Assembly: GCF_017873815.1 (NCBI RefSeq)
Contig: NZ_JAGGKQ010000001.1
Location: 1 to 64,000 of the forward strand
DNA: 64,000 nt
Source of the DNA: Halorubrum alkaliphilum
GTDB lineage: Archaea; Halobacteriota; Halobacteria; Halobacteriales; Haloferacaceae
Reading direction: 5' to 3'
The position numbers and the translations under genes are program-made. This document shows positions 55,849-63,109 of this stretch, one piece after another. How positions within the stretch are numbered: the stretch's first letter is position 1; the number at the start of each line of letters is the position of its first letter. Below the pieces are notes generated by a model that worked only from the letters and a program-made list of their open reading frames with translations, did not search any database and was not told the origin of the DNA.

Positions 55849-56805
55849 ATGTCACAGCGGCCCTCCATCTCCCGCCGCCGAGCATTGTCGCTGGCGGGAG
55901 GCACGGCTCTCGGATCGCTTGCCGGCTGTCTCGACGTGTTCGACCCTCGTGACGGGACAGACGGAAACGGTGACGGATTCGTCGACACGACGGACGTTCC
56001 CGAACCGGAATACGGCCACTGGTTCGACGGCGGCGTCGACTACGCTGGTACCGTCGACCGGCGCGGCGAGGAGGAGGTCCGGATCGACGTCGGCGGTGGC
56101 GCAAGCGGACTTCGGTTCGATCCGGCCGCGGTATGGATCGATTACGGGACGACCGTTCGCTGGGTGTGGACCGGCGAGGGCGGCGCACACGATGTTGTCA
56201 CGTACGACGGGCCCGCGGCGCTCGAATCCGAGCTCACCGACGAGGCGGGCCACGAGTACGCGGTCACCGTGACGGAGGCAGACGAGGGAATCACCAGATA
56301 CGTCTGCCGGCCGCACCAGCTCGTCGGGAAGCACGGGGCGCTCGTCGTCGGCCCTGACATTGAGGAGTACGTCACGGAGTACGACACGACCCCCGTCGAC
56401 TACGGCGACTGGTTCGAGGGGACACCCGACGTCGGCGAGACCGAGAACCCGCTGCGACGCGACTCCGTCACCGTCCGCGTCGGTGGCACTGGTCGCTACG
56501 ACACGGACGCCGAGGCGTGGGACACTGCCCCCGTCTACGACACCCCCGCAGTTCGCGTCACACCCGGAACGACGGTCACGTGGCGCTGGGTCCCCGGTGC
56601 GGGAGAACACAGCATCGTCGCCGAGGACGGCTCGTTCCGGAGCGACCTCGTCGCCGTCGAAGCGGCCGAAAATCTGGACGAACAGGAGGACGAACACGCG
56701 TTCAGTCACACGTTCGAGGATCCCGGAACCTACCGGTACGCCTGCGAGCGTCATCGTGACCAGGGAATGCGTGGCGCCGTGGTCGTCGCCGAGTCGCGAC
56801 ACTGA
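55849..56805 (+). CDS. two-domain halocyanin, one copper site altered
   Basis: The 318-aa Tat lipoprotein has signal SRRRALSLAGGTALGSLAGC with lipobox Cys 27. It holds two plastocyanin-like domains. Domain 2 has the normal type-1 copper ligands His 254, Cys 299, His 302 and Met 307 (YACERHRDQGMRG). Domain 1 has His 114, Cys 153 and His 156, but reads CRPHQLVGKHG, so Lys replaces the axial Met. Halocyanins carry electrons at the outer face of the membrane. The start is the ATG at 55849; a longer frame upstream is unsupported. Confidence 0.9.
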   Translation: MSQRPSISRRRALSLAGGTALGSLAGCLDVFDPRDGTDGNGDGFVDTTDVPEPEYGHWFDGGVDYAGTVDRRGEEEVRIDVGGGASGLRFDPAAVWIDYGTTVRWVWTGEGGAHDVVTYDGPAALESELTDEAGHEYAVTVTEADEGITRYVCRPHQLVGKHGALVVGPDIEEYVTEYDTTPVDYGDWFEGTPDVGETENPLRRDSVTVRVGGTGRYDTDAEAWDTAPVYDTPAVRVTPGTTVTWRWVPGAGEHSIVAEDGSFRSDLVAVEAAENLDEQEDEHAFSHTFEDPGTYRYACERHRDQGMRGAVVVAESRH

Positions 56806-56876
56806 CGAGTGGATACGGACGGCGACTCGCCTCCGAGTCGAAACGACCAATTCCTCGGGGGACCGACCGCGTGTCA

Positions 56877-58064
56877 ATGAAGGCGATCAAGGACAGCGTC
56901 CACGGCCACGTTCGGCTGGGCCCGGTCGCGGCCGAACTGATCGACACGCCCGCGTTCCAGCGGCTCCGGCACGTCAAACAGCTGTCCACCGTTCGACTCG
57001 TCTACCCCTCGGCGAACCACACCCGATTCGAGCACAGCCTCGGCGTCTACCACCTCGCGCGACAGGCGCTCGACGGGCTCGAGTTGGACCCCGATACCGC
57101 CGCGCACGTCCGTGCCGCCGCGCTCCTTCACGACGTGGGACACGGCCCGTACGGCCACCAGACCGAGGGGATCATCCGACGGCAAACCGGCCGCGATCAC
57201 GACGACGTCGACTGGCTGTTGAGCGACGCCGACCGCGAGATCTGCCGCGTCCTCGAACGCAACGGCCTCGACCCCGAGCGCGTCGCGGCGCTGATCGCGG
57301 GCGGCGAGGGGGTCGGCGCGCTCGTCTCGGGCGAGCTCGACGTGGACCGGATGGACTATCTCGTCCGCGACGCCCACCACACCGGGGTCCCCTACGGAAC
57401 CGTCGACACCGGGCGACTGGTGAACGAGCTTCGACTCACTGATCCGCCGGAGACGGCGCTCGTCCTCGCCGAGGGCAACGTCGCGACCGCCGAGAGCCTG
57501 CTCGTCGCCCGGTCGCTGATGAACGCGGTCGTCTACCGCCATCACGTCTCCCGCGTCGCCGGCGCGATGCTGGAGCGCGCCTGCGAGCGCTACCTCGACC
57601 GGACGGACGCGACAATCGAGGAGTTTCGGCGGATGGCGGACCACGACCTGCTCGTCGCCCTCCGCGAGCACGTCCCGGAGCTCGGCGGTCGGATCGAGCG
57701 CCGCGACCTCTACAAGCGAGCAGTCTGGGTCGGGCTCGGCGACGTTCCGGCTGGAACGGTCGACGCCGCCCACGACGAGGAGCTCGCCGGCGAGCGCGAG
57801 ATCGCCGATCGCGTCGGGATCGATCGCGAGTCCGTGATCGTCGACGTCCCCTCTCGGCCCGGACTCAAGGAGTCCGCCTCGACGGTCGTCGTCGACGGCG
57901 TCCCGCAGCGGCTGGAGGACGCCTCGGAGCTCGTGGCCGGACTCCGGGCCGCGGAGCGACGACGATGGACCCTCGGCGTGTACTGTCCGGCGGACCACGT
58001 CGAAGCCGTGAGCGACGCGGCCGCCGACGTGCTCGGACTCCGAACCGCAGGGCGACCGGCGTAA
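56877..58064 (+). CDS. HD-domain phosphohydrolase (dNTPase-like), paralogue 1
   Basis: The product is 395 aa from the ATG at 56877 (MKAIKDSVHGHVRLGPVAAE). The HD motif is HTRFEHSLGVYHLARQAL (first His), LLHDVGHGPYGH (His-Asp) and a later Asp in SGELDVDRMDYLVRDAHHTG. This is the dGTPase/SAMHD1-like signature (QRLRHVKQLSTVRLVYPSAN). A GTG two codons earlier is possible. A close paralogue follows at 58607, with an opposing uspA gene between them. Confidence 0.9.
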   Translation: MKAIKDSVHGHVRLGPVAAELIDTPAFQRLRHVKQLSTVRLVYPSANHTRFEHSLGVYHLARQALDGLELDPDTAAHVRAAALLHDVGHGPYGHQTEGIIRRQTGRDHDDVDWLLSDADREICRVLERNGLDPERVAALIAGGEGVGALVSGELDVDRMDYLVRDAHHTGVPYGTVDTGRLVNELRLTDPPETALVLAEGNVATAESLLVARSLMNAVVYRHHVSRVAGAMLERACERYLDRTDATIEEFRRMADHDLLVALREHVPELGGRIERRDLYKRAVWVGLGDVPAGTVDAAHDEELAGEREIADRVGIDRESVIVDVPSRPGLKESASTVVVDGVPQRLEDASELVAGLRAAERRRWTLGVYCPADHVEAVSDAAADVLGLRTAGRPA

Positions 58065-58092
58065 CGAGACGGTCGGTGTCCGATCCCGATGT

Positions 58093-58494
58093 CTACGCGT
58101 CGGAGGGCCGGGGAACCGTGAGCACGGGACGGTCGCTCGAACGGATCACGTCCTGTGTGACGCTCCCGAACACCGCCTTTCCGGTCGGGCTTCGCTTGCG
58201 GCCCGAGACACAGATCGTGTCGGCGTCGACCTCCTCGGCGGCGGCGACGATCTCCGGGCCCGGATCGCCGCTCGCCTCGTAGTGTACGCAGGTCACGCCG
58301 GCGTCTTCCAGCGTTTCGCGGGCACGCCGAACCGCCGAGAGCTGGTTGACCGACGCCCCTTCGGGGTTATCCGTAAACACGTGACAGAGGTGAGCCGTCA
58401 GACCGTCCGCCGATCCCGGCAGGGCGGCGATCGCTTGACCCTGTGCGACCGCTCGCGTCTCGTCGGCGTCGATGGCGATGAGAACGTCGTACAT
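58093..58494 (-). CDS. universal stress protein (UspA family)
   Basis: The product is 133 aa from the ATG at 58494 (MYDVLIAIDADETRAVAQGQ). The Usp nucleotide-binding end is GRKRSPTGKAVFGSVTQDVI then RSSDRPVLTVPRP, with both glycines and the Ser-Val motif. It lies between, and opposite to, the two HD-protein genes. Longer upstream frames overlap the HD paralogue and are not used. Confidence 0.88.
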   Translation of the reverse strand: MYDVLIAIDADETRAVAQGQAIAALPGSADGLTAHLCHVFTDNPEGASVNQLSAVRRARETLEDAGVTCVHYEASGDPGPEIVAAAEEVDADTICVSGRKRSPTGKAVFGSVTQDVIRSSDRPVLTVPRPSDA

Positions 58495-58576
58495 ACGCGA
58501 CGATCGGTCGCATGGGGACATAAATCGTGTCGCCTTCGGCACGACCGACCCGTCGAGCGCAGTCGATGACGCGGCC

Positions 58577-58586
58577 GTTTTTAACC
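58577..58586 (+). promoter_or_regulatory. TATA box of HD paralogue 2
   Basis: GTTTTTAACC is centred about 26 bases before the ATG at 58607, so the second HD gene has its own leaderless promoter. Confidence 0.6.
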
Positions 58587-58606
58587 GGTGATGACGAACG
58601 TCCCCC

Positions 58607-59875
58607 ATGATAACGGTCAAGGACACCGTTCACGACCACATCGAGATAGACGGTGTCGCCGCGGCCCTCCTCGACACGCCGGCCGTCCAGCGGCTCCGCC
58701 ACGTCAAACAGCTCGGCACCGTCCAACTGGTGTACCCGTCCGCGAACCACACCCGCTTCGAGCACAGCCTCGGGGTCTACCACCTCGCCCGACGGGCGCT
58801 CGACCACCTCGAGATCGAGGGGAGACACGCTGACCGGATCGAGGCCGCCGCGATGCTCCACGACGTCGGTCACGGCCCGTTCAGCCACAATCTGGAGTCG
58901 CTCACGCATCGGCGAACCGGGAAGTACCACGACGACGTCGGCGAACTGCTCGCGACCGGCGAGGTGGGGGCAGTCCTCCGCGATCACGACCTCGATCCCG
59001 GACACATCGCCGACATCGTCGGCGGCGAGGGAACCTACGGCCAGCTCGTCTCGGGCGAGCTCGACGTGGACCGGATGGACTACCTCGTCCGCGACGCCTA
59101 CCACACGGGAGTCCCGTACGGCACCATCGATACCGGTCGGTTCGTTCGCGAGTTGGCGTTCGTCGACGAGGGTGACGACGCGGACGCCGTGGGCGGAAGC
59201 CGGACCCTCGACGGCCCGTCGCTCGTGCTCGACGAGGGGAACGTCCAGACCGCAGAGAGCCTGCTGTTGGCGCGCGCTCTGATGAACCCCGTCGTCTACA
59301 CCCATCCTGTCGCGCGGATCTCGAAGGCGATGTTGCGCCGTGCCGCCGCCGACCTCCTCGACGCGACGTCGACGAGCGCGGAAGGACTCCGGCGAATGGA
59401 CGACCACGACTTCCTCGCGGCGCTTCGCGGATGCTCGGAGACCGCGGAGCTGTCGCGCCGCTACGACGAGCGAGACCTGTACAAGCGAGCGGTCTGGGCC
59501 GAGTACGACGACGTTCCGGACCGGGTTCATGAAGCTGACCACGACACAGAGGTCTCGCTGGAACGGGAGATCGCCGAGGAGGCGGGACTCGACCGCGAAC
59601 ACGTCCTGCTCGACGTTCCCTCGGAGCCCTCGATGCGTGAGTCGACCGCGCGCGTCACGGTCAACGGGGAGGTTCGTCGCTTGGAGCGGCAGTCTCCGCT
59701 GGTCTCCGCGCTCCGGACGGCCCAGCGGAACCAGTGGCGACTCGGCGTGTACGCGCCCGCAGCCGCGACCGATCGGGTCGGGCGAGCGGCCGCGGACGTG
59801 CTCGGGCTCGACCCCGACGCGCTGGTGAGCGAGGTCCGAAAGGCCATGCCAACGACGCTCGACGAGTTCGAATAG
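58607..59875 (+). CDS. HD-domain phosphohydrolase (dNTPase-like), paralogue 2
   Basis: The 422-aa product is clearly paralogous to the gene at 56877: same start (ITVKDTVHDHIEIDGVAAAL), HTRFEHSLGVYHLARRAL, MLHDVGHGPFSH, SGELDVDRMDYLVRDAYHTG and DERDLYKRAVWAEYDDVPD. It has an extra insertion near residue 195 (EGDDADAVGGSRTLDGPSLV). All metal ligands are present. Such proteins hydrolyse dNTPs or other nucleotides; in bacteria and animals relatives limit phage or virus replication. A role here is inference. Confidence 0.9.
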   Translation: MITVKDTVHDHIEIDGVAAALLDTPAVQRLRHVKQLGTVQLVYPSANHTRFEHSLGVYHLARRALDHLEIEGRHADRIEAAAMLHDVGHGPFSHNLESLTHRRTGKYHDDVGELLATGEVGAVLRDHDLDPGHIADIVGGEGTYGQLVSGELDVDRMDYLVRDAYHTGVPYGTIDTGRFVRELAFVDEGDDADAVGGSRTLDGPSLVLDEGNVQTAESLLLARALMNPVVYTHPVARISKAMLRRAAADLLDATSTSAEGLRRMDDHDFLAALRGCSETAELSRRYDERDLYKRAVWAEYDDVPDRVHEADHDTEVSLEREIAEEAGLDREHVLLDVPSEPSMRESTARVTVNGEVRRLERQSPLVSALRTAQRNQWRLGVYAPAAATDRVGRAAADVLGLDPDALVSEVRKAMPTTLDEFE

Positions 59876-60111
59876 GACTTTTTATCCGGGGGTTCGCCGA
59901 CCAAAAACTCCACTAAAAAGCCGCGAGACTCGTCGTCGGGCGCCTGCGGCGCCCTCCGGCTCGCTCGCGGTACGACGGATCACCGCAGCTGCCACAGCCA
60001 CCCTAACCACGAACGACGTTCCGTCCGTTGGATCCGTGATCCATCGCGAGGGAAGTATACAGTCCCGTTTCGGTTCGTGAAGCTTTACCCCCGCCCGGAC
60101 GACGCTCGCGT

Positions 60112-61173
60112 ATGCACCTTGAGGGGACGATACTCGTCGGATCGGAGTTCGACCCGGTCGAGGGCCGGGTCGTCGTCGCGGACGGCGAGATCGTCCGGAT
60201 CGAGGAGAGGTCGACCGACAGCGATGCTATCGTGCTCCCGGCGTTCGTCAACGCCCACACGCACATCGGTGACTCGATCGCGAAGGAGGCCGGCGCGGGG
60301 CTCTCGCTCGACGAACTCGTCGCCCCGCCGGACGGACTGAAACACCGGCTGTTACGGGCCGCGAGCCACGAGGAGACGGTGGCGGCGATGGCTCGGTCGC
60401 TCCGCTACATGGAGTCGACGGGCACGGGGACGTTCATCGAGTTCCGTGAGGGTGGCGTCGACGGCGTGCGGGCGATCCGGGACGCACTCGCGGGCGAGGG
60501 GGTCGACCTCGACGAGCGCGCGATCCGGGCGGTCGTCCTCGGACGCGACGACCCCGATGTCCTGCCCGTTGCGGACGGATACGGTGCCTCCGGCGCGCGC
60601 GACGGCGACTTCGAGTCGGTGCGGACGGCGACCCGGGAGGCGGGTAAACTGTTCGGGATCCACGCGGGCGAGCGCGATGCGGACGACGTGGACGCGGCGA
60701 TGGACCTCGACCCGGAGTTCCTCGTCCACATGGTTCATACCGAGCCACACCAGATGGACCGGCTCGCAGACCGGGAGACACCGGTCGTCGTCTGTCCACG
60801 CTCGAACCTCGTGACGAACGTCGGCGTCCCGCCGATCCGCGAGCTTGCGGAGCGGACCACGGTCGCGCTCGGGACCGACAACGTGATGCTCGACTCGCCG
60901 TCGATGTTCCGCGAGATGGAGTTCGCGGCGAAGCTGTCCGACCTGCCCGCCCGCGAGGTACTGCGGATGGCGACCGTAAACGGGGCGCAGATTGCCGGAT
61001 TACATCGCGGCGTGATCGCCGAGGGGGCCGACGCGGACCTGCTCGTGCTCGACGGCGACTCCGACAACCTCGCCGGCGTGCGGGACGTCGTCCGAGCGAT
61101 CGTCCGGCGGGCGGGCGCGTCAGATGTCTCCCGGGTCGTGCTCGACGGCGAGACGGTCCATCGATCCGAATAG
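60112..61173 (+). CDS. amidohydrolase-family deaminase-like protein
   Basis: The 353-aa product has the TIM-barrel amidohydrolase motifs: metal site PAFVNAHTHIGDSIAKEA, GIHAGERDADDVDAAMDL, His in LVHMVHTEPHQMDRLADR, and the Asp in TVALGTDNVMLDSPSMFREM. The end has ADLLVLDGDSDNL. The HxH, His, His, Asp set fits 5'-methylthioadenosine/S-adenosylhomocysteine deaminase or guanine-deaminase-like enzymes. The protein is shorter than typical MtaD (about 430 aa), so substrate assignment is open. A CTTTACC box lies before the ATG. Confidence 0.85.
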   Translation: MHLEGTILVGSEFDPVEGRVVVADGEIVRIEERSTDSDAIVLPAFVNAHTHIGDSIAKEAGAGLSLDELVAPPDGLKHRLLRAASHEETVAAMARSLRYMESTGTGTFIEFREGGVDGVRAIRDALAGEGVDLDERAIRAVVLGRDDPDVLPVADGYGASGARDGDFESVRTATREAGKLFGIHAGERDADDVDAAMDLDPEFLVHMVHTEPHQMDRLADRETPVVVCPRSNLVTNVGVPPIRELAERTTVALGTDNVMLDSPSMFREMEFAAKLSDLPAREVLRMATVNGAQIAGLHRGVIAEGADADLLVLDGDSDNLAGVRDVVRAIVRRAGASDVSRVVLDGETVHRSE

Positions 61174-61280
61174 TCGTCGGTTCGCGTTCGCCCGGATCCG
61201 TTCCCGACCCGCGCCCGGACTGCCGCCCGAACGCTCCCCGAGCGACGGGGTCAAACCGATCGCGACCGTAGGCGAACGTG

Positions 61281-61745
61281 ATGGTTGAGTTCTCGTTTCT
61301 CGGCGGGCTCGTCGTCGGCCCGGCCGTCGGACTGCTCGCGACGCTCGCGATGGACCGCGTCATGCCGCGATTGCCGGAGGGGGCGACCGCGCCGCGGGTC
61401 GCCGCGAGCGTCCTGACCGGGACGCACGTCGACGACGCGCCCGACCGTCTGGCAACGTGGATCCACTACGTCGCCGGCGTCGGATCCGGAGTGTTGTTTC
61501 TCGCGTTAGTCGCCGCCACCGCGACGCTCGGAGCGACCCCGGTCGTGACGCTCGGACTCGCGGGCGTCGTCATGGTCGGACTGATGGTCGGCTTTTTCGC
61601 GCTCGTTCCGCTCCCGCGTGCGTCGGGCCTGCCACGACAGCGGATCGACCAGATCCGCCGTGACTGGGGTGTCTGTGCGGTGACGTACGTCGTCGTCGCC
61701 GGGGTTCTCGTCGGCGTCGTCGATGCGGGTCTCCCGCCGCTCTGA
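61281..61745 (+). CDS. four-helix membrane protein, function unknown
   Basis: The product is 154 aa from the ATG at 61281 (MVEFSFLGGLVVGPAVGLLA). It has about four TM helices: the N-terminal one, ATWIHYVAGVGSGVLFLALV, VTLGLAGVVMVGLMVGFFAL and VCAVTYVVVAGVLVGVVDAG, with a cytoplasmic basic loop RASGLPRQRIDQIRRDW. I recognise no family. It lies between the amidohydrolase gene and tdk on the same strand. Confidence 0.65.
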   Translation: MVEFSFLGGLVVGPAVGLLATLAMDRVMPRLPEGATAPRVAASVLTGTHVDDAPDRLATWIHYVAGVGSGVLFLALVAATATLGATPVVTLGLAGVVMVGLMVGFFALVPLPRASGLPRQRIDQIRRDWGVCAVTYVVVAGVLVGVVDAGLPPL

Positions 61746-61839
61746 GCGCGAGGCGAGCGCCCACGTTTCGGGGCGGACGACCCGGGGGTGAGCCGTCGGG
61801 AAGGAAACCGTTTAGTCGCTGGCTGGACCCCGTCATCGC

Positions 61840-62529
61840 ATGCACGCGATCACCCGGACGGGGTGGATCGAGGTCATCACCGGATCGATGTTCTCCGGGA
61901 AGACCGAGGAGCTCCTTCGGCGACTCCGGCGCTCGGAGATCGCCGGCCAGTCCGTCGCGGTATATAAGCCCGCCATCGACGACCGCTACGGCGAGGAGAC
62001 GATCGGTACCCACAACGGTCGACAGTGGGAGGCGACCGTCGTCGACAACGAGGACGACGGGCCCCTGGAGATCCTCGACGCCGACCCGGACGCGGAAGTC
62101 GTCGCGATCGACGAGGCGAACTTCTTTTCTGAGACGCTGGTCGGAGTCTGTGACGCGCTTGCGGATCGCGGGACCCGTGTGATCGTCTCGGGGCTCGACC
62201 AGACGTTTCGCGGCGAGCCGTTCGAGCCCGTCCCGCAGCTGATGGCGACCGCCGAGTATGTCGACAAGCTCCGCGCGATCTGCTCGCAGTGCGGCGAGCC
62301 AGCCACCCGAAACCAGCGGCTCATCGAGGGAGAGCCCGCCCACGTCGACGATCCGACCATCCTCGTGGGTGCGGAGGAGTCCTACGAGGCCCGCTGTCGC
62401 GCCTGCCACGTGCTCCGAACCGGCGAGGAGGGGTACCATGGTTCCGGAACGAGCACGGACGAGAACGGGACCGGAAACGTGACCGAGTCCTCGACGGACG
62501 AGAGTCCACACACGTCGACGAACGATTGA
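61840..62529 (+). CDS. tdk: thymidine kinase (type II)
   Basis: Tdk phosphorylates thymidine for salvage. The 229-aa protein has Walker A ITGSMFSGKTEELLRRL, the AIDEANFF motif and the lasso-loop SGLDQTFRGEPFEPVPQLMA. The zinc Cys set is in AICSQCGEPATRNQRL and EARCRACHVLR. About 35 residues of a Thr/Ser/Asp-rich tail are extra. It follows the HD phosphohydrolases and amidohydrolase, so several nucleotide-metabolism genes lie together. Confidence 0.94.
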   Translation: MHAITRTGWIEVITGSMFSGKTEELLRRLRRSEIAGQSVAVYKPAIDDRYGEETIGTHNGRQWEATVVDNEDDGPLEILDADPDAEVVAIDEANFFSETLVGVCDALADRGTRVIVSGLDQTFRGEPFEPVPQLMATAEYVDKLRAICSQCGEPATRNQRLIEGEPAHVDDPTILVGAEESYEARCRACHVLRTGEEGYHGSGTSTDENGTGNVTESSTDESPHTSTND

Positions 62530-62554
62530 TCGGCCGACGCGTTCGAGTTCGATC

Positions 62555-62640
62555 CGACCGACTCCATCAAATATCACTTCGTTGCCATCGATCTGAGCGA
62601 TTCACTCCCGCTATCGCTCACACGTCCTCCCGTACAGATA
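62555..62640 (+). repeat. dispersed element, partial tail copy D
   Basis: Only the end of the element is present: ACTCCATCAAATATCAC, then CGTTGCCATCGATCTGAGC and ATTCACTCCCGCTATCGCTC. These align with the tails of copies A, B and C, for example TTCACTCCCGCCATCGCTCA in B. The five-box ladder and the hairpins are missing. It lies immediately upstream of the deleted transporter pseudogene. Confidence 0.7.
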
Positions 62641-62694
62641 CGGAGTGGAACGGAGTTCGTCACTCTCCGGCAGTGTCAACGGACCCACCGATCC

Positions 62695-62701
62695 TTTTAA
62701 A
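62695..62701 (+). promoter_or_regulatory. TATA box of the transporter pseudogene
   Basis: TTTTAAA lies about 27 bases before the ATG at 62725, so the promoter of the dead gene looks intact. Confidence 0.6.
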
Positions 62702-62724
62702 TCGATCTCGTGCGACGCCGACGC

Positions 62725-63031
62725 ATGCGCGTCCCCTCCCGGAGCGATCTCGGTCGCCCGCTCGGCCCCGCCGCGTTCGCGGCGCTGTGGATCGGCGGCG
62801 ACGGGCTCGGGATCGCTCCCGACGCCGCCGCTGACGCTGATGGCGACGGTCGCGCTCGCGGCGTCGTTCGCGTTCGTGCTCCCGGTGGCGACCGCACCCA
62901 ACGCCATCGTCTTCGGCTCGGGCTACCTGACGATCCCCGAGATGGCGAAGGTCGGGGGCGCGGTCAGCGTGACCGGGACAGCCGTCATCGTCGTCGGCGT
63001 GGTCTGGTGGCTCCCGTTCGTGTGGGGATGA
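62725..63031 (+). pseudogene. SLC13/DASS-family transporter remnant with large internal deletion
   Basis: The ATG at 62725 opens MRVPSRSDLGRPLGPAAFAA, like the N-terminus of a haloarchaeal SLC13/DASS sodium-coupled anion transporter. From about 62835, in a different frame, the last ~70 residues of such a transporter follow (LPVATAPNAIVFGSGYLTIP, EMAKVGGAVSVTGTAVIVVG), ending in a stop at 63031. The family is normally over 450 aa, so most of the gene is missing and the ends are joined out of frame. Promoter and both termini remain, pointing to a recent internal deletion. Confidence 0.75.
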
Positions 63032-63109
63032 GACGGAGGCGGCGACGTGTCCGGGGTCGTCGGGGCCGGAACCGGAACCACTACGGCGGGCGCTCGCCAC
63101 CGCCCGCAT

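Noticed and set aside
58367-59602. 411-codon frame opposite HD paralogue 2
   Set aside because: It is the antisense shadow of a clear HD-domain gene. The real uspA is the short frame 58093-58494.
59876-60111. Possible small RNA in the GC-rich, palindromic gap after HD paralogue 2
   Set aside because: There are short GC palindromes (GGGCGCCTGCGGCGCCC), but none of the blocks shared by copies A-D and no clear promoter other than that of the amidohydrolase.
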